DNA of 5,876 nt from Bacteroidales bacterium (GTDB lineage: Bacteria; Bacteroidota; Bacteroidia; Bacteroidales; UBA12077), in the NCBI GenBank assembly GCA_030643125.1, contig DAOWML010000159.1:1-5876 (forward strand), in the 5' to 3' direction. The notes beneath the pieces were generated by a model. The model saw nothing but the letters and a program-made list of their open reading frames with translations. It ran no database searches and was not told the DNA's origin. Shown piece by piece: positions 1 to 5,876 of this stretch. Position numbers and translations under genes: made by a program. Within the stretch, counting starts at the first letter, position 1; every line of letters begins with the position of its first letter.

Positions 1-1467
1 CATTAGGTTCCAATCTATAATTTCAGGAAACTGCTTTTTCAATTCATCCAGGTCGATATTTACCGGGATTTTAATAGATTTATTCTCATTTTCGTCTAGT
101 TCGTCATTAAATTTAATAGTTGCATCAATGCCCATTTTACTTCCATAAGTAAATTTTGAAGCAGAATGATCTAGGACATCTACCGGACCACTAATAAAAT
201 GTAAATCATTTTGTGGATCAACATTTTTATATATAAGCTGAATAAGCATTTTATAATTGTGAATATCAATATCCTGATCAACAACAATCATAATTTTATT
301 AAACATCATTTGACCGGCACCCCACAAAGCATTCATTACTTTAAAAGCCTGCCCCGGATAAGTTTTATTTATTTTGATTATGGCAATATTATGAGCCACT
401 CCTTCAAATGGCAAATCATAATCCAAAATCTCCGGCAAGAGGGCTAGTCTAATTGGTGCTAGAAATATGCGTTCGGTTGCTTTACCAATCCATGCATCTT
501 CCATTGGAGGAACACCAACAATTGTAGCAGGATAAACAGCATCTTTTCTATGAGTTATGCATGTTACATGAAACTCAGGATACCAATCTGCTAAAGAATA
601 AAAACCTGTATGATCACCAAACGGTCCTTCCCATATAAAATCTTCTTCAGGATCAACATAACCTTCGATAATAATATCTGCATCAGCCGGCACTTCAATA
701 TCCTGTGTAATACATTTAACAAGTTGAACTTTTTGTTTTCTTAAAAATCCTGCCAGTAAATATTCGTCAACATTATCGGGCACAGGAGCAGTTGCGGCAT
801 AAGTATATGCAGGATCTCCTCCCAAAGCAACAGCAATTGGCATTTTTTGCCCAAGCTTTTTATACTCATCAAAATGACGGGCTCCTACTTTGTGTTTATG
901 CCAGTGCATACCGGTTAAGTTTTTTTCGAAGACCTGCATTCGATACATTCCAACATTTCGAATACCTGTATTTGGGTCTTTAGTTATAACCATTGGCAAT
1001 GTTACAAATGGACCGCCATCCTCAGGCCAACATTTTAAAATCGGTAATATGCTTAAATCAGGATCATTATGAATAACATCCTGACATTTTCCTTTTCCGG
1101 AAACAATTTTTGGCATCCAGGAAGAAATACTTGAAAGTTTAGGTAAAAGTTTTAGTTTATCAAAAATATTTGTTTTTGGGCTTGTTAAATCATTAAATAT
1201 ATTTTCTATTTCTTCACCAATATCATCCAGTTTATCAACACCTAATGACATGCACATTCTTCTTTCAGAACCCATTGTATTTATCAAAACAGGAAATTTA
1301 GTTCCCGTATTTTCAAATAGTAAGGCTTTACCTCCTTCAGGTGATTTAGATATTCGATCAACTATTTCTGTTATTTCTAACTCTGGATTTACAAACTCTT
1401 TTATCCGAATAAGCTCATTTTCACTATCAAGCTTCTGAATAAAATGATGTAATGATTTATAAGTCAT
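1..1467 (-). CDS. ubiD: UbiD-family prenyl-FMN-dependent decarboxylase, 3' end cut by window
   Basis: Open reading frame read from the complement, starting at ATG 1467-1465 and still open at base 1, so 489 codons are visible and the C-terminus is missing. UbiD-family enzymes decarboxylate aromatic or unsaturated acids using prenylated FMN made by a UbiX partner, which is not in this window. Family motifs are clear: NVGMYR at residues 171-176 (Asn and Arg match the metal/cofactor-binding Asn and catalytic Arg of the family), His192, PADADIIIEG at 260-269, EGPFGDHTGFYS from residue 280 (Glu280 and Asp285 match the second half of the catalytic Glu-Arg-Glu/Asp network), LDHSAS at 432-437 and KMGIDAT at 444-450. 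E. coli UbiD is about 497 residues; no stop by 489 fits the longer form of about 600 residues. Bacteroidota make menaquinone rather than ubiquinone, so a role in quinone synthesis would be a menaquinone route, but the substrate cannot be read from sequence. Start choice: the MTYKSLHHFIQKL opening is typical of the family. No strong ribosome binding site is visible. The sequence TATATTTC (complement of 1491-1498) is a one-mismatch match to TAnnTTTG and could be a weak promoter. Confidence 0.93.
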   Translation of the reverse strand, partial: MTYKSLHHFIQKLDSENELIRIKEFVNPELEITEIVDRISKSPEGGKALLFENTGTKFPVLINTMGSERRMCMSLGVDKLDDIGEEIENIFNDLTSPKTNIFDKLKLLPKLSSISSWMPKIVSGKGKCQDVIHNDPDLSILPILKCWPEDGGPFVTLPMVITKDPNTGIRNVGMYRMQVFEKNLTGMHWHKHKVGARHFDEYKKLGQKMPIAVALGGDPAYTYAATAPVPDNVDEYLLAGFLRKQKVQLVKCITQDIEVPADADIIIEGYVDPEEDFIWEGPFGDHTGFYSLADWYPEFHVTCITHRKDAVYPATIVGVPPMEDAWIGKATERIFLAPIRLALLPEILDYDLPFEGVAHNIAIIKINKTYPGQAFKVMNALWGAGQMMFNKIMIVVDQDIDIHNYKMLIQLIYKNVDPQNDLHFISGPVDVLDHSASKFTYGSKMGIDATIKFNDELDENENKSIKIPVNIDLDELKKQFPEIIDWNLM

Positions 1468-1499
1468 AAAAACTATTTGTGAGTAATTGTGAAATATAC

Positions 1500-1538
1500 A
1501 AAAAAAGCTGATATCCCGTCCCAATATTTATCGGGATA
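1500..1538 (-). terminator. Possible terminator downstream of eno: GC-rich hairpin plus T-run
   Basis: On the complement, TATCCCG (1538-1532) pairs with CGGGATA (1518-1512) as a perfect 7-bp stem around a 13-base loop. After a 5-base gap comes a run of seven T (1506-1500). An alternative overlapping pairing uses TCCCGATA and TATTGGGA with one G-U pair and a short loop. The position, downstream of eno and upstream of ubiD, fits a terminator for eno. The long loop and the gap before the T-run make it weaker than the terminator after rplQ. It may also belong to a dispersed repeat, since CCCGATAAATATTGGG-type palindromes are common between genes in Bacteroidota (recollection, not checked). Confidence 0.45.
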
Positions 1539-1570
1539 GGGAGCCAGCCCTTAAATTCAATAAAGACAAC

Positions 1571-1680
1571 CTCTAAAAATGCAAATTTCTGCGTTATTGC
1601 AAAATTTTAAAATCCTCACTTACAACAGTAAACTGTGGTTTTAAAATTTCTTATGCCTTGAACTTTATTATTTTTAGAAG
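1571..1680. repeat. Imperfect long palindrome between eno and ubiD
   Basis: Two pairs of inverted arms are nested around one centre. The outer arms are CTAAAAAT (1573-1580) and ATTTTTAG (1671-1678). The inner arms are AAATTTTAAAA (1602-1612) and TTTTAAAATTT (1639-1649). At the centre, ACAGT (1625-1629) and ACTGT (1632-1636) are separated by two A. The segments between outer and inner arms are nearly equal in length (21 and 20 bases) but only partly complementary. No open reading frame fits the spacer. The symmetry suggests a degenerate palindromic repeat unit or a structured 3' UTR of eno. Much of the arm sequence is A/T, so chance contributes. Confidence 0.4.
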
Positions 1681-1698
1681 TCACCTAAATAATATAAG

Positions 1699-2982
1699 CT
1701 ATAAGAATTTAAAATTTTTACCTAAATATTTTGCAGAATCTCCCAATGCTTCTTCAATTCTTAACAACTGGTTATATTTAGCAATTCTATCTGAGCGTGA
1801 TGCAGAACCGGTTTTAATTAAACCTGTATTCAAAGCAACAGCTAAATCCGCAATTGTTGTATCTTCCGTTTCTCCCGAACGATGGCTAATAACTGAAGTG
1901 TATGCGTTTTCAGTTGCTAATTTAACAGCATTAATTGTTTCTGTTAAAGTTCCTATTTGATTTACTTTAATTAAGATTGAATTTGCAACATTTTCCTTAA
2001 TACCTCTTGACAATCGCTTGACATTTGTTACAAATAAATCATCTCCGACAATCTGAACTTTATTGCCAATAGCTTTATTTAATTCGTTCCATCCTGTCCA
2101 GTCATCTTCATCTAAACCATCTTCAATTGAAAGAATAGGATATTTTTCAACCCAAGCTTTCCAGTAATTTACCATATCTGTAGTTGTCAAATCCTGATTT
2201 GTAGATTCGAAATGATATACCTTTTTTTCCTTATCATAAAATTCTGAAGCAGCAGGATCTAATGCAATATAAATATCTTTTCCTGGTTTGTATCCGGCCT
2301 TTTTTATAGCCTCCAAAACAACTTCAATTGCTTCTTCATTTGATGAAAGATTTGGAGCAAAACCTCCTTCATCGCCAACGTTAGTTGAGTGTCCTTTTGA
2401 TTTAAGAACAGCTTTTAAATTGTGAAATACTTCAACTCCCATTCTTAATGCTTCACTAAAAGTTTCAGCACCCACAGGCATAATCATAAATTCCTGAATA
2501 TCAATCTTATTATCAGCATGCTGACCACCATTTAAGATGTTCATCATTGGAATAGGCAATGTATTTGCGCTTACACCTCCAATATATCTGTATAATGGTA
2601 ATCCGTATTCAGTTGCAGCAGCTCTTGCAACAGCAAGAGAAACTCCAAGCATTGCATTTGCACCTAAATTTGATTTGTTTTCAGTTCCGTCAAGTTGAAT
2701 AAGTGCATTGTCAATTCCTGTTTGATCATCAACGAAATATCCTTTTAATTCATCGTTGATTATTGTATTTACATTTTCTACAGCCTTTGTAACACCTTTG
2801 CCTAAAAACTGTGATTTATCTCCATCTCTTAATTCAACAGCTTCGTGAACTCCTGTTGATGCTCCTGAAGGAACTGCTGCTCTACCAACATAACCTTCAT
2901 TAGTCATAACTTCCACTTCGACAGTTGGATTTCCTCTTGAATCAAGAATTTGTCTTGCATGTATACCCGTAATTTGTCCCAT
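1699..2982 (-). CDS. eno: Enolase (phosphopyruvate hydratase)
   Basis: Cytoplasmic glycolytic enzyme that interconverts 2-phosphoglycerate and phosphoenolpyruvate with Mg2+. The 427-residue protein is complete and of normal bacterial length. The N-terminal capping domain contains the mobile loop SGAST (39-43). The TIM-like barrel follows with all expected residues: His155 in NGGQHADN, QEFMI with Glu164, GDEGG with Glu205, metal ligands Asp242 (LDPAASEFY), Glu287 (SIEDGLDEDDW) and Asp314 (VGDDLFVTN), catalytic base Lys339 (ILIKVNQIGT), the SHRSGETED motif (366-374) and Lys390. These match E. coli Glu167, Glu208, Asp245, Glu289-290, Asp316 and Lys341 with a small offset. The start MGQITGIHARQILDSRGNP is the standard enolase N-terminus. 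The gene sits 152 bases downstream of rplQ, beyond a strong terminator and with its own candidate promoter, so it is probably transcribed separately. NGGQHADN has Gln where E. coli has Glu; this is not expected to affect catalysis. Confidence 0.99.
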   Translation of the reverse strand: MGQITGIHARQILDSRGNPTVEVEVMTNEGYVGRAAVPSGASTGVHEAVELRDGDKSQFLGKGVTKAVENVNTIINDELKGYFVDDQTGIDNALIQLDGTENKSNLGANAMLGVSLAVARAAATEYGLPLYRYIGGVSANTLPIPMMNILNGGQHADNKIDIQEFMIMPVGAETFSEALRMGVEVFHNLKAVLKSKGHSTNVGDEGGFAPNLSSNEEAIEVVLEAIKKAGYKPGKDIYIALDPAASEFYDKEKKVYHFESTNQDLTTTDMVNYWKAWVEKYPILSIEDGLDEDDWTGWNELNKAIGNKVQIVGDDLFVTNVKRLSRGIKENVANSILIKVNQIGTLTETINAVKLATENAYTSVISHRSGETEDTTIADLAVALNTGLIKTGSASRSDRIAKYNQLLRIEEALGDSAKYLGKNFKFL

Positions 2983-3030
2983 AATGATGTATTTTTAAAA
3001 TTAAAATTTTATAAAAAACAAATAAGCTAT

Positions 3031-3038
3031 CAAAGTTA
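3031..3038 (-). promoter_or_regulatory. Candidate Bacteroidota -7 box of the eno promoter
   Basis: On the complement this reads TAACTTTG, an exact match to the TAnnTTTG -7 consensus of the Bacteroidota primary sigma factor. It lies 48 bases before the eno start codon, predicting a leader of roughly 40 bases. The -33 element (TTTG/TTG) is not clear: only T-rich sequence (TTCTTTAAAA) lies about 18-24 bases upstream. The position between the rplQ terminator and eno supports the call. Confidence 0.5.
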
Positions 3039-3084
3039 GTAAATTTTAAACATTTTAAAGAATAGTAAGGTTTAATAAATGCAT

Positions 3085-3110
3085 AAAAAAAGGGCGGAAA
3101 TTCCGCCCTT
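3085..3110 (-). terminator. Intrinsic terminator after rplQ
   Basis: On the complement, AAGGGCGG (3110-3103) pairs with CCGCCCTT (3097-3090) around the small A/T loop AATTT, which can add further pairs. A run of seven T (3091-3085) follows. It is a compact GC-rich hairpin plus U-tract in otherwise AT-rich DNA, 25 bases past the rplQ stop. It should end the ribosomal protein/rpoA transcript. Confidence 0.9.
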
Positions 3111-3134
3111 CTCTAGTATATTTGAATAATTTTT

Positions 3135-3947
3135 TTATTCTTCTTTCTCGCCTGCCGGACCTGCCTTGTCGGCAGACAGGCGAGCAGGTTTCTCTTCGCT
3201 TTTGTTTTCTTCCTCGCCTGTCGGACGAGCAGGCTTCTTTTCCTTTTTTGCAGGGGCTACTTTAGCTTTTTTCTCTTCTTCCTTCTTCACTTTAACAGGT
3301 TTTTCTGTTTTTTCCTTTTTCGGCTCTTCCTTAGCAGCTTCCTTAACTTCTTCTACTTTTTCTTCAACAACAGGAGCTTTCTCCGCTTTAACATTTTCAG
3401 TAGCAGGAGTTTCTTCAACCTCGCCTGCCGGACGAGCAAGTTTTACTTCGTCTTTTGTTTCAACTTCTTCAGTCTTTACTTCTTCAGTAGCTTCAACTTG
3501 TTCAGTTTCCTGAGTAGTAGTTTTCTTACTTCCTCTTCTACGTCGTGTAGATTTAGCTTTAGTTTCAGATTTAGCAGCAAGAAGATTTTCGTTATAATCA
3601 ACTAATTCGATAATACACATATCCGCATTATCACCTAAGCGATGTCCTGTTTTCAATATTCTTGTGTAACCACCTGGTCTGTCAGCAATTTTACCACTTA
3701 CTTCTCTAAAAAGTTCTGTTACAGCTTCTTTGTTTTGTAAATGTTTGAATACAAGTCTCCTTGAGTGAGTTGAATCATCTTTTGCCTTTGTAATTAATGG
3801 CTCAACGTACATTCTAAGAGCTTTTGCTTTTGCAGTTGTGGTAGTAATTCTCTTATGTAAAACCAACGATGCTGCCATGTTTGCCAACATTGCCTCCCTG
3901 TGTGCTTTCTTTCTCCCTAAGTGGTTAAATGATTTTCTATGTCTCAT
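3135..3947 (-). CDS. rplQ: Large-subunit ribosomal protein L17 with long charged C-terminal tail
   Basis: L17 is a 50S subunit protein. Residues 1 to about 124 are the canonical domain: MRHRKSFNHLGRKKAHREAM at the N-terminus, the ITTTTAKAKALR helix region (34-45), and DRPGGYTRILKTGHRLGDNADM (89-110) followed by a strand ending IIELVDYN. Typical bacterial L17 ends near 115-160 residues; this one has 270. Residues 125-270 are low complexity: a basic patch RRRRGSKK (135-142), then mixed Lys/Glu/Ala/Val/Pro sequence, probably disordered. Extended charged L17 tails are known in Bacteroidota, but this is long. In the tail ARPAGE (171-176), ARPTGE (240-245) and ARLSADKAGPAGE (255-267) are encoded by repeated GC-rich DNA whose codons (GAG, GGC, CCG) differ from the surrounding GAA/AAA-rich usage. 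The start lies 4 bases after the rpoA stop, indicating translational coupling; AAAGAG just upstream is a possible weak ribosome binding site. The tail's function is unknown; a frameshift is unlikely because the tail stays in frame to a TAA just before the terminator. Confidence 0.96.
   Translation of the reverse strand: MRHRKSFNHLGRKKAHREAMLANMAASLVLHKRITTTTAKAKALRMYVEPLITKAKDDSTHSRRLVFKHLQNKEAVTELFREVSGKIADRPGGYTRILKTGHRLGDNADMCIIELVDYNENLLAAKSETKAKSTRRRRGSKKTTTQETEQVEATEEVKTEEVETKDEVKLARPAGEVEETPATENVKAEKAPVVEEKVEEVKEAAKEEPKKEKTEKPVKVKKEEEKKAKVAPAKKEKKPARPTGEEENKSEEKPARLSADKAGPAGEKEE
3147..3184. repeat. Long copy of GC-rich palindromic repeat inside rplQ
   Basis: 38 bases bounded by the perfect 8-bp inverted repeat CTCGCCTG (3147-3154) and CAGGCGAG (3177-3184). 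Inside are the further inverted pairs CTGCCG (3152-3157) / CGGCAG (3170-3175) and, as an alternative, CTGCC (3161-3165) / GGCAG (3171-3175). It encodes the last GC-rich block of L17, residues 255-267. Relative to the two short copies it has 21 extra bases, 3161-3181, equal to seven codons (LSADKAG). Its GC content contrasts sharply with the flanking A/T-rich tail. Confidence 0.75.
3213..3229. repeat. Short copy of GC-rich repeat inside rplQ
   Basis: The 17 bases CTCGCCTGTCGGACGAG differ by one base from the copy at 3420-3436. They equal the long copy at 3147-3184 without its 21-base interior, again apart from one base. The ends CTCG/CGAG are inverted. It encodes ARPTGE (residues 240-245) in the same reading phase as the other copies. 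Confidence 0.75.
3420..3436. repeat. Short copy of GC-rich repeat inside rplQ
   Basis: The 17 bases CTCGCCTGCCGGACGAG have CTCG/CGAG inverted ends. This copy matches the two outer parts of the long copy exactly. It encodes ARPAGE (residues 171-176) in the same phase as the other two copies, about 190 bases from the nearest one. Confidence 0.75.
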
Positions 3948-3951
3948 CCTT

Positions 3952-4944
3952 TTACTCTTTGTCTAATTTATACTTAGTTATATCCATTCCAAATGTAAGA
4001 TTCATTTGGCTAAGTAAATCTTCTAATTCAGTTAATGATTTTTTACCAAAGTTTCTAAACTTTAATAAATCGTTCTTATTATATTTAACCAAATCTCCTA
4101 ATGAATCTACTTCAGCAGCTTTTAAGCAGTTTAATGCTCTTACTGAAAGATCCATATCAACCAATCTGGTTTTAAGAAGCTGACGCATGTGTAAAACTTC
4201 TTCGTCAAACTCTTCATTTTCATACTTTTCATCTGAATCCATTGTAATCTTTTCATCAGAGAATAACATCAAGTGATAAATAAGAATTTTTGCAGCCTCT
4301 TTTAATGCTTCCTTTGGATGAATAGAGCCATCTGTTTCGATTTCGAAAATAAGCTTTTCAAAGTCAGTTTTTTGCTCCACACGATAATTCTCAATTGAGT
4401 ATTTAACGTTTCTGATAGGAGTAAAAATTGAATCAATTGCTATCACACCAAATTCGCCGTCAACCGGATTGTTTTCTTCAGACGGAACATAACCTCTACC
4501 TTTATTTATAGTGATTTCCATTTGAAGTTTTACATCCGATTCCATTTCACAAATTACGTGATCAGGATTTAAAACTTTAAAATTGGTTGAGAAATTATTT
4601 ATATCTCCGGCTTTAAATTCATTCTGCCCTGTAATAGTAACAGTAAACTTTTCATCTTCTGCTTCTTCTACATTACATTTAAAACGTACCTGCTTTAAGT
4701 TCAGGATTATTTCACTTACATCTTGAACAATACCAACTAATGTAGAAAATTCATGTTCTACACCCTCAATTTTTATTAAAGTGATGGCATATCCTTCTAA
4801 TGATGATAAAAGAATCCTTCTCAAAGAATTGCCGACAGTAATTCCATATCCAGGTTCTAAAGGACGAAATTCAAACTTGCCATAGGTTTCGTTTGCTTCG
4901 ACCATTATGACTTTATCGGGCTTTTGAAATGCTAAAATTGCCAT
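3952..4944 (-). CDS. rpoA: DNA-directed RNA polymerase subunit alpha
   Basis: Alpha dimerises to nucleate RNA polymerase assembly and contacts promoter UP elements and regulators. At 330 residues it is full length. The N-terminal domain (about 1-232) has the dimerisation/assembly signature GITVGNSLRRILLSS (34-48), the inserted subdomain, NKGRGYVPSEE (147-157) and the closing helix HPKEALKEAAKILIYHL (209-225). An acidic linker (about 235-250, DSDEKYENEEFDEE) leads to the C-terminal DNA-binding domain (about 255-320). There, DLSVRALNCLK places Arg269, Asn272, Cys273 and Lys274 at the positions of E. coli Arg265, Asn268, Cys269 and Leu/Lys neighbours, and NFGKKSL (298-304) matches the second DNA-contacting segment around Gly296-Ser299. 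It lies 19 bases after rpsD and 4 bases before rplQ, the usual operon order. Upstream sequence is A/T-rich without a clear Shine-Dalgarno, as is common in Bacteroidota. Confidence 0.99.
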   Translation of the reverse strand: MAILAFQKPDKVIMVEANETYGKFEFRPLEPGYGITVGNSLRRILLSSLEGYAITLIKIEGVEHEFSTLVGIVQDVSEIILNLKQVRFKCNVEEAEDEKFTVTITGQNEFKAGDINNFSTNFKVLNPDHVICEMESDVKLQMEITINKGRGYVPSEENNPVDGEFGVIAIDSIFTPIRNVKYSIENYRVEQKTDFEKLIFEIETDGSIHPKEALKEAAKILIYHLMLFSDEKITMDSDEKYENEEFDEEVLHMRQLLKTRLVDMDLSVRALNCLKAAEVDSLGDLVKYNKNDLLKFRNFGKKSLTELEDLLSQMNLTFGMDITKYKLDKE

Positions 4945-4963
4945 AAATAATGAGTAATTATTA

Positions 4964-5572
4964 TTATTTTGAATATAATTCTACGATTAACTGTTCTTTA
5001 ATATTCTCAGGAATTTCTGATCTTTCAGGAATATTTAAAAATTTACCTACCATTTGATCGTTATCCCATTCTAACCAAGAATATTTGTTGTAACGAGCTG
5101 ATGCCAAGCTATTAGTAATAGCTTCAAGAGATTTAGATTTTTCTCTTACACCAACAATATCGTTAGACTTAACAGTATACGATGGAACATTTACAACATG
5201 TCCATTAACTGTAATGTGCTTGTGTGTAACAAATCGCCTTGCAGCAGCTCTTGTAGGAGCAACACCCATACGAAATACCACATTATCTAAACGTGATTCT
5301 AATAATTGCAATAAGTTTTCACCAGTAATACCTTTCTTCCTTGATGCTTGTTCAAACAAATTAAAGAATTGCTTTTCCAAAACACCATAAGTGTATTTAG
5401 CTTTTTGCTTTTCCATTAACTGAACACCATATTCAGAAACTTTTTTTCTACGCTTATTCCCACCTTGTTCTCCAGGAGGATAGTTTTTCTTTTCGAAATG
5501 TTTATCAGGTCCGTAAATCGGTTCTCCTAATTTCCTCGCTATTTTCGACTTTGGTCCAATATATCTAGCCAT
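4964..5572 (-). CDS. rpsD: Small-subunit ribosomal protein S4
   Basis: S4 is a primary 16S rRNA-binding protein that starts 30S assembly; in some bacteria it also represses its own operon. The protein has 202 residues, normal length. The N-terminal region MARYIGPKSKIARKLGEPIYG and YPPGEQGGNKRRKKVSEYGVQLMEKQK (31-57) is typical. The S4 RNA-binding domain runs from about 92 to 150 (SRLDNVVFRMGVAPTRAAAR, then HITVNGHVVNVPSYTVKSND). The C-terminus ends IPENIKEQLIVELYSK, the usual family ending. There are no cysteines, so it is the form lacking the N-terminal zinc site. Whether it autoregulates here cannot be read from the sequence; no E. coli-like alpha-operon pseudoknot is expected in the visible part. 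It lies 52 bases after rpsK. Confidence 0.99.
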   Translation of the reverse strand: MARYIGPKSKIARKLGEPIYGPDKHFEKKNYPPGEQGGNKRRKKVSEYGVQLMEKQKAKYTYGVLEKQFFNLFEQASRKKGITGENLLQLLESRLDNVVFRMGVAPTRAAARRFVTHKHITVNGHVVNVPSYTVKSNDIVGVREKSKSLEAITNSLASARYNKYSWLEWDNDQMVGKFLNIPERSEIPENIKEQLIVELYSK

Positions 5573-5624
5573 GAATCTTAATATTAAACTTTTTATTCAA
5601 CCTCAAAATACTTATCAACACTTA

Positions 5625-5876
5625 TTATACTCTTCTGCGTGATGGTGGACGACAACCATTATGTGGTAATGGTGTTACATCTACTATTTCTGTAACTGTA
5701 ATTCCAGCATTATGTAAAGATCTCATTGCTGATTCTCTTCCATTTCCTGGTCCTTTTACAAAAACTTTTACTTTTCTTAAGCCTTCAGTAAAAGCTTCTT
5801 TTGCACAATCTTCTGCTGCCATTTGTGCAGCGTAAGGAGTGTTCTTTTTAGAACCTCTAAATCCCATCTTCCCTGC
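5625..5876 (-). CDS. rpsK: Small-subunit ribosomal protein S11, 5' end cut by window
   Basis: C-terminal 83 codons of S11, a 30S platform protein that helps shape the mRNA exit region near the 3' end of 16S rRNA. The reading frame continues upstream of the internal Met at 5867 as Ala-Gly-Lys, giving the family's AGKMGFRGSKKNTPYAAQ segment, so that Met is not the start. About 45 N-terminal residues lie beyond base 5876. Other family motifs are VKGPGNGRESAMRSL and the C-terminus VTPLPHNGCRPPSRRRV, where the Asn-Gly step is the site that can form isoaspartate in E. coli S11. First visible gene of the rpsK-rpsD-rpoA-rplQ run. Confidence 0.98.
   Translation of the reverse strand, partial: AGKMGFRGSKKNTPYAAQMAAEDCAKEAFTEGLRKVKVFVKGPGNGRESAMRSLHNAGITVTEIVDVTPLPHNGCRPPSRRRV

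Noticed and set aside
211..1438. Several short plus-strand open frames across the left end
   Set aside because: All are antisense to the intact UbiD reading frame, which carries the family motifs; they have no coding character of their own.
1658..1960. Plus-strand open frame of 100 codons overlapping the 3' end of eno
   Set aside because: Antisense to conserved enolase sequence for most of its length, with no recognisable protein features or start signal.
3147..3436. The rplQ repeats as a CRISPR array or tandem repeat
   Set aside because: Only three copies, with unequal spacing (about 28 and 190 bases), lying inside a coding frame, and with no cas genes.
3166..3513. Plus-strand open frame encoding a Ser/Phe-rich 115-residue peptide
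   Set aside because: It is the exact antisense of the Lys/Glu-rich rplQ tail (AAA/GAA codons read backwards as TTT/TTC); it has no family features.
3135..3575. The rplQ tail as a frameshift artefact or fusion with another gene
   Set aside because: The tail has consistent Lys/Glu/Ala/Pro coding bias, no known domain, and ends in TAA just before a proper terminator.
3929..4183. Plus-strand open frame of 84 codons
   Set aside because: Antisense shadow of the rpoA C-terminal domain and the rpoA-rplQ junction.
5865..5867. ATG as possible start of rpsK
   Set aside because: The frame continues upstream as Ala-Gly-Lys, matching the internal AGKMGFRGS segment of S11, so the true start is outside the window.

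Overview
This AT-rich window looks chromosomal and comes from a member of the Bacteroidota. The evidence is the gene order rpsK-rpsD-rpoA-rplQ, the lack of strong Shine-Dalgarno sequences before most starts, a TAnnTTTG-type -7 box upstream of enolase, and the sequence style of the proteins. I cannot assign a genus. Every supported gene lies on the minus strand, so the region is transcribed from right to left.

Right half (5876 to about 3085): this is the distal end of a ribosomal protein/RNA polymerase operon. It holds the C-terminal part of rpsK (S11, cut by the window edge), then rpsD (S4), rpoA (RNA polymerase alpha) and rplQ (L17). Gaps are 52, 19 and 4 bases. The operon closes with a clear intrinsic terminator (3085-3110).

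Middle (3084 to 1699): eno (enolase) is complete, with all active-site motifs. It has its own likely Bacteroidota-type promoter and so is probably a separate unit.

Left (1698 to 1): a 231-base spacer carries two palindromic structures. One is an imperfect palindrome of about 110 bases; the other is a GC-rich hairpin followed by a T-run. Then comes a UbiD-family prenyl-FMN-dependent decarboxylase, whose 3' end runs off the window after 489 codons.

Most of the window is housekeeping. The least ordinary part is rplQ. Its L17 core (about 124 residues) is followed by a roughly 146-residue Lys/Glu-rich tail. Within that tail sit three in-frame copies of a GC-rich palindromic sequence: two short copies of 17 bases and one long copy of 38 bases that contains an extra 21-base (7-codon) segment. 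They resemble mobile or expanding palindromic repeats tolerated inside a disordered ribosomal protein tail. I found no CRISPR array, tRNA, transposase or defence system here.
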